From: Mesoaciditoga sp964503355
GTDB taxonomy: Bacteria; Thermotogota; Thermotogae; Mesoaciditogales; Mesoaciditogaceae
Length of the DNA: 5,829 nt
Direction: 5' to 3'
Assembly (NCBI GenBank): GCA_964503355.1
Contig: CAZCZS010000093.1
Span: 1-5,829, forward strand
Under the pieces are notes generated by a model, which saw only the letters and a program-made list of their open reading frames with translations, did not search any database and had not been told where the DNA came from. This document shows positions 3,985 through 5,829 of the stretch, one piece after another. Position numbers and translations under genes: made by a program. Numbering within the stretch: position 1 is the stretch's first letter; every line of letters begins with the position of its first letter.

Positions 3985-5829
3985 TCACTTGTAAAGCGAG
4001 TAGAAATCAATACCGGGCCTCATCGGATTGTAATACCATCCTTTAAGATCAGCGCGTTGAATGTGCATTGCCAACGGTTGATCAAGGAACATGTATATGG
4101 CGTGATCATGAGCCAACTCGTTCATTTTCGTGTATATCTTGGCCCTTTCTGACTGATTCACGGTTTTCATGGATTTTATCAGCAGCTCTTCCATGTTCTC
4201 TTTTGCCCACTTAGCGTAATTCTTTCCAATGGTAGAACCATATGCACCATTTGGAGAGTAAAATGGTTGTTCGAAATCGTAAGGATCCGGATAATCGGCG
4301 GACCATCCAACGACGAAGAACGGAAGCCTTCCATTTGCGTAATCATCCAAGAAAGAAGACCAAAGTTCGCTCACAACGTTGATGTGAAATTTTGGATTGA
4401 TACGCCTTGCATAGAATTTTATCATTTCACATGCCGTTTGTCGTTGAATGTTACCCGTGTTGTAAACGAGTGTCATGGTAAAGCCTTTCTTCCACAATTC
4501 TCCATTGTAAGCTTTTTTGAAATACTCAGTTGCCTTCGCAAGATTTTGGGAGAATGGTTTCGGATCGTTTGGATTGTATCCAAAAAGTCCTTTTGGAATA
4601 ACGCTGTTTGGAACGATCGCTTGATTCATCCATATCTGTTTTATGAAAACTTTGTAGGGGAAGAGATATTCAAATGCCAATCTCACATCTTCGTTTGAGA
4701 AGAAATCCGCTGGTATGCCTCTTCCATCCAGTTTTCCACTACCGATGTACCTATTTCCCATCGAGTTTATGTTGAAGTTAAAAACTCCAACATCCACACT
4801 TAAAACGGAAAGTCCTTTTATCACCTTTATTCCCGGAACGTTCTCCACCTGTTTTATGTATTGTCTTGGAACGTAAATGGTATCAGCGTTTCCGCGTAAA
4901 AGATCGAGTTTTCGTGTCGTGAATTCTGGAACTTTCTTTATGATTCCGTACTCGATCTTCGCGGGACCAGCCCAGTAGTGATCGAATCTCTTGAAGACGA
5001 TCTCTCTGCCTTTTGTCCATCTTTCAAGTGTGAACGGACCGCTACCGTTTTCAATCGAGTAAAGTGGGGCTTTTTCCCTTGTGGGGTTGTGGTATTTCCA
5101 CCATGTATCGGCTTTCCCATCCCACGCACCCTTGGAGATCATCCATTTTTGATCGAGTATCGAAGATTCAGAAACGCCATGAGCGAGGATGTAAAGAAAC
5201 GGAGGATAAGCGTGAGGAAGGTGAATTATCACGTCGTTCCCCTTTATTTCAAAATCCTTTGCCAACAAATTGAAAGCGGAAATCAGCGCTTTTTTGTACT
5301 TTTCGTTTTTTGGAGTTTTTGTGCCTTCCACAAATAAATCTTCGTATTTGTTTACCCCTGCAAGCTTAACGGCCCATTGTTCAATACTATCGACGTATGC
5401 GCCGTTTATTTCCGGTAGAAGTGGCTCTGCTAACATCCATGAAGGTCCACCAGCCCTGTCAAATATAACTGCTCTTTCCAAGGAATACACCACGTCTTGT
5501 GGAGTTAAAAGATCACCGTTGTGAAAATAAACTCCTTGACGAATGTGAAACACGTAAGTCATTCCGTTGTCGAGTATGGTTTCATCCTTCTCATTTGGTA
5601 TATTTGTGGAAATCATGGGCTTGAACTGTGAAATGCTTGAACCATCGTATTGAATGAGATTGTCATAAAGTTGCCAAATAGCCTCTCCCGATCCCGTATC
5701 GTAAGACCACGCCGGATCAAGAGTTGGAATCAAGCCTATGGTTTCTTCCACCACCATGTTTGAAGAGGCCATCGCAAAAGTCATGACCACCAACAAACTC
5801 AGCGCAAGAATCACCAAACTTCTTTTCAT
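3985..5829 (-). CDS. ABC transporter substrate-binding protein, family 5 (peptide/oligosaccharide type)
   Basis: Extracytoplasmic receptor (SBP_bac_5 fold) that binds the solute and presents it to DppB-DppC; 614 residues, complete, with its ATG at the window edge. Residues 1-21 form a signal peptide: MKR, a hydrophobic core LVILALSLLVVMTF, then AMA as the likely cleavage site. There is no cysteine there, so it is not a lipoprotein. The N-terminal domain has YVFHIRQGVYFHNGDLLTPQ (92-111), followed by DVVYSLERA, the family's signature region. FVVGWSADYPDPYDF (505-519) corresponds to the segment in DppA/OppA whose aspartate contacts the peptide amino end. The C-terminus ends in GWYYNPMRPGIDFYSLYK. 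It is about 70-80 residues longer than E. coli DppA/OppA; much of the extra length may lie at about 140-240, which is rich in Lys and Trp. The substrate cannot be read from sequence: peptides are suggested by the Asp motif, but oligosaccharides are common for this family in Thermotogota. The gene is followed by a terminator, which suggests a separate, higher expression level than that of the permeases. Confidence 0.95.
   Translation of the reverse strand: MKRSLVILALSLLVVMTFAMASSNMVVEETIGLIPTLDPAWSYDTGSGEAIWQLYDNLIQYDGSSISQFKPMISTNIPNEKDETILDNGMTYVFHIRQGVYFHNGDLLTPQDVVYSLERAVIFDRAGGPSWMLAEPLLPEINGAYVDSIEQWAVKLAGVNKYEDLFVEGTKTPKNEKYKKALISAFNLLAKDFEIKGNDVIIHLPHAYPPFLYILAHGVSESSILDQKWMISKGAWDGKADTWWKYHNPTREKAPLYSIENGSGPFTLERWTKGREIVFKRFDHYWAGPAKIEYGIIKKVPEFTTRKLDLLRGNADTIYVPRQYIKQVENVPGIKVIKGLSVLSVDVGVFNFNINSMGNRYIGSGKLDGRGIPADFFSNEDVRLAFEYLFPYKVFIKQIWMNQAIVPNSVIPKGLFGYNPNDPKPFSQNLAKATEYFKKAYNGELWKKGFTMTLVYNTGNIQRQTACEMIKFYARRINPKFHINVVSELWSSFLDDYANGRLPFFVVGWSADYPDPYDFEQPFYSPNGAYGSTIGKNYAKWAKENMEELLIKSMKTVNQSERAKIYTKMNELAHDHAIYMFLDQPLAMHIQRADLKGWYYNPMRPGIDFYSLYK

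Noticed and set aside
4267..4698. Open frame of about 143 codons on the plus strand
   Set aside because: It is antisense to the binding-protein gene, with a Cys/Phe/Ile-rich translation and no family resemblance. The minus-strand frame has clear conserved motifs.
5740..5829. Lipoprotein signal on the binding protein
   Set aside because: There is no cysteine in the first 60 residues, so the lipobox is absent. A signal-peptidase I type cleavage after AMA fits better.

Overview
The window is one transport locus, read entirely from the minus strand: an ABC importer of the peptide/nickel/oligosaccharide (Opp/Dpp, PepT) family. In transcription order it holds a secreted family-5 substrate-binding protein (5829-3985), an intergenic stretch of 288 bases, permease DppB (3696-2653), permease DppC (2646-1762), ATPase DppD (1749-718) and ATPase DppF (from 737, cut off by the window edge at position 1 with roughly the last quarter missing). 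No RNA gene, mobile element, phage gene or CRISPR array is visible.

The likely source is a thermophilic or related anaerobe of the Thermotogota. This is an inference from the moderate GC content (about 40-45% by eye), heavy use of AGA/AGG and ATA codons, GGTGA-type Shine-Dalgarno sites joined to overlapping or touching genes, a binding protein with a signal peptide but no lipobox cysteine, and the general look of the proteins. No single feature proves it, and I do not assign a genus.

How the parts work together: the binding protein captures the solute outside the cytoplasmic membrane and delivers it to the DppB-DppC channel. The two different ATPases, DppD and DppF, dock on the EAA loops of the permeases and power import. 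All nucleotide-binding motifs seen are intact, so the system looks functional. The substrate is not settled. The binding protein keeps the GW-x-ADYPDP region used by peptide binders, but Thermotogota also use this family for oligosaccharides, and both permeases depart from the textbook N-terminal motifs.

The most interesting part is the 288-base gap between the binding-protein gene and dppB. In transcription order it contains an intrinsic terminator, a near-consensus promoter (TTGAAA, 18 bases, TATAAT), an AT-rich hairpin, and the best Shine-Dalgarno sequence in the window. That site is followed by a two-codon open frame (ATG GAA TAA) lying inside one arm of a perfect 10-bp inverted repeat, whose other arm ends just upstream of the dppB ribosome binding site. 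The gap looks like a control point that separates expression of the binding protein from that of the membrane complex. The remaining three junctions are tightly packed and look translationally coupled.
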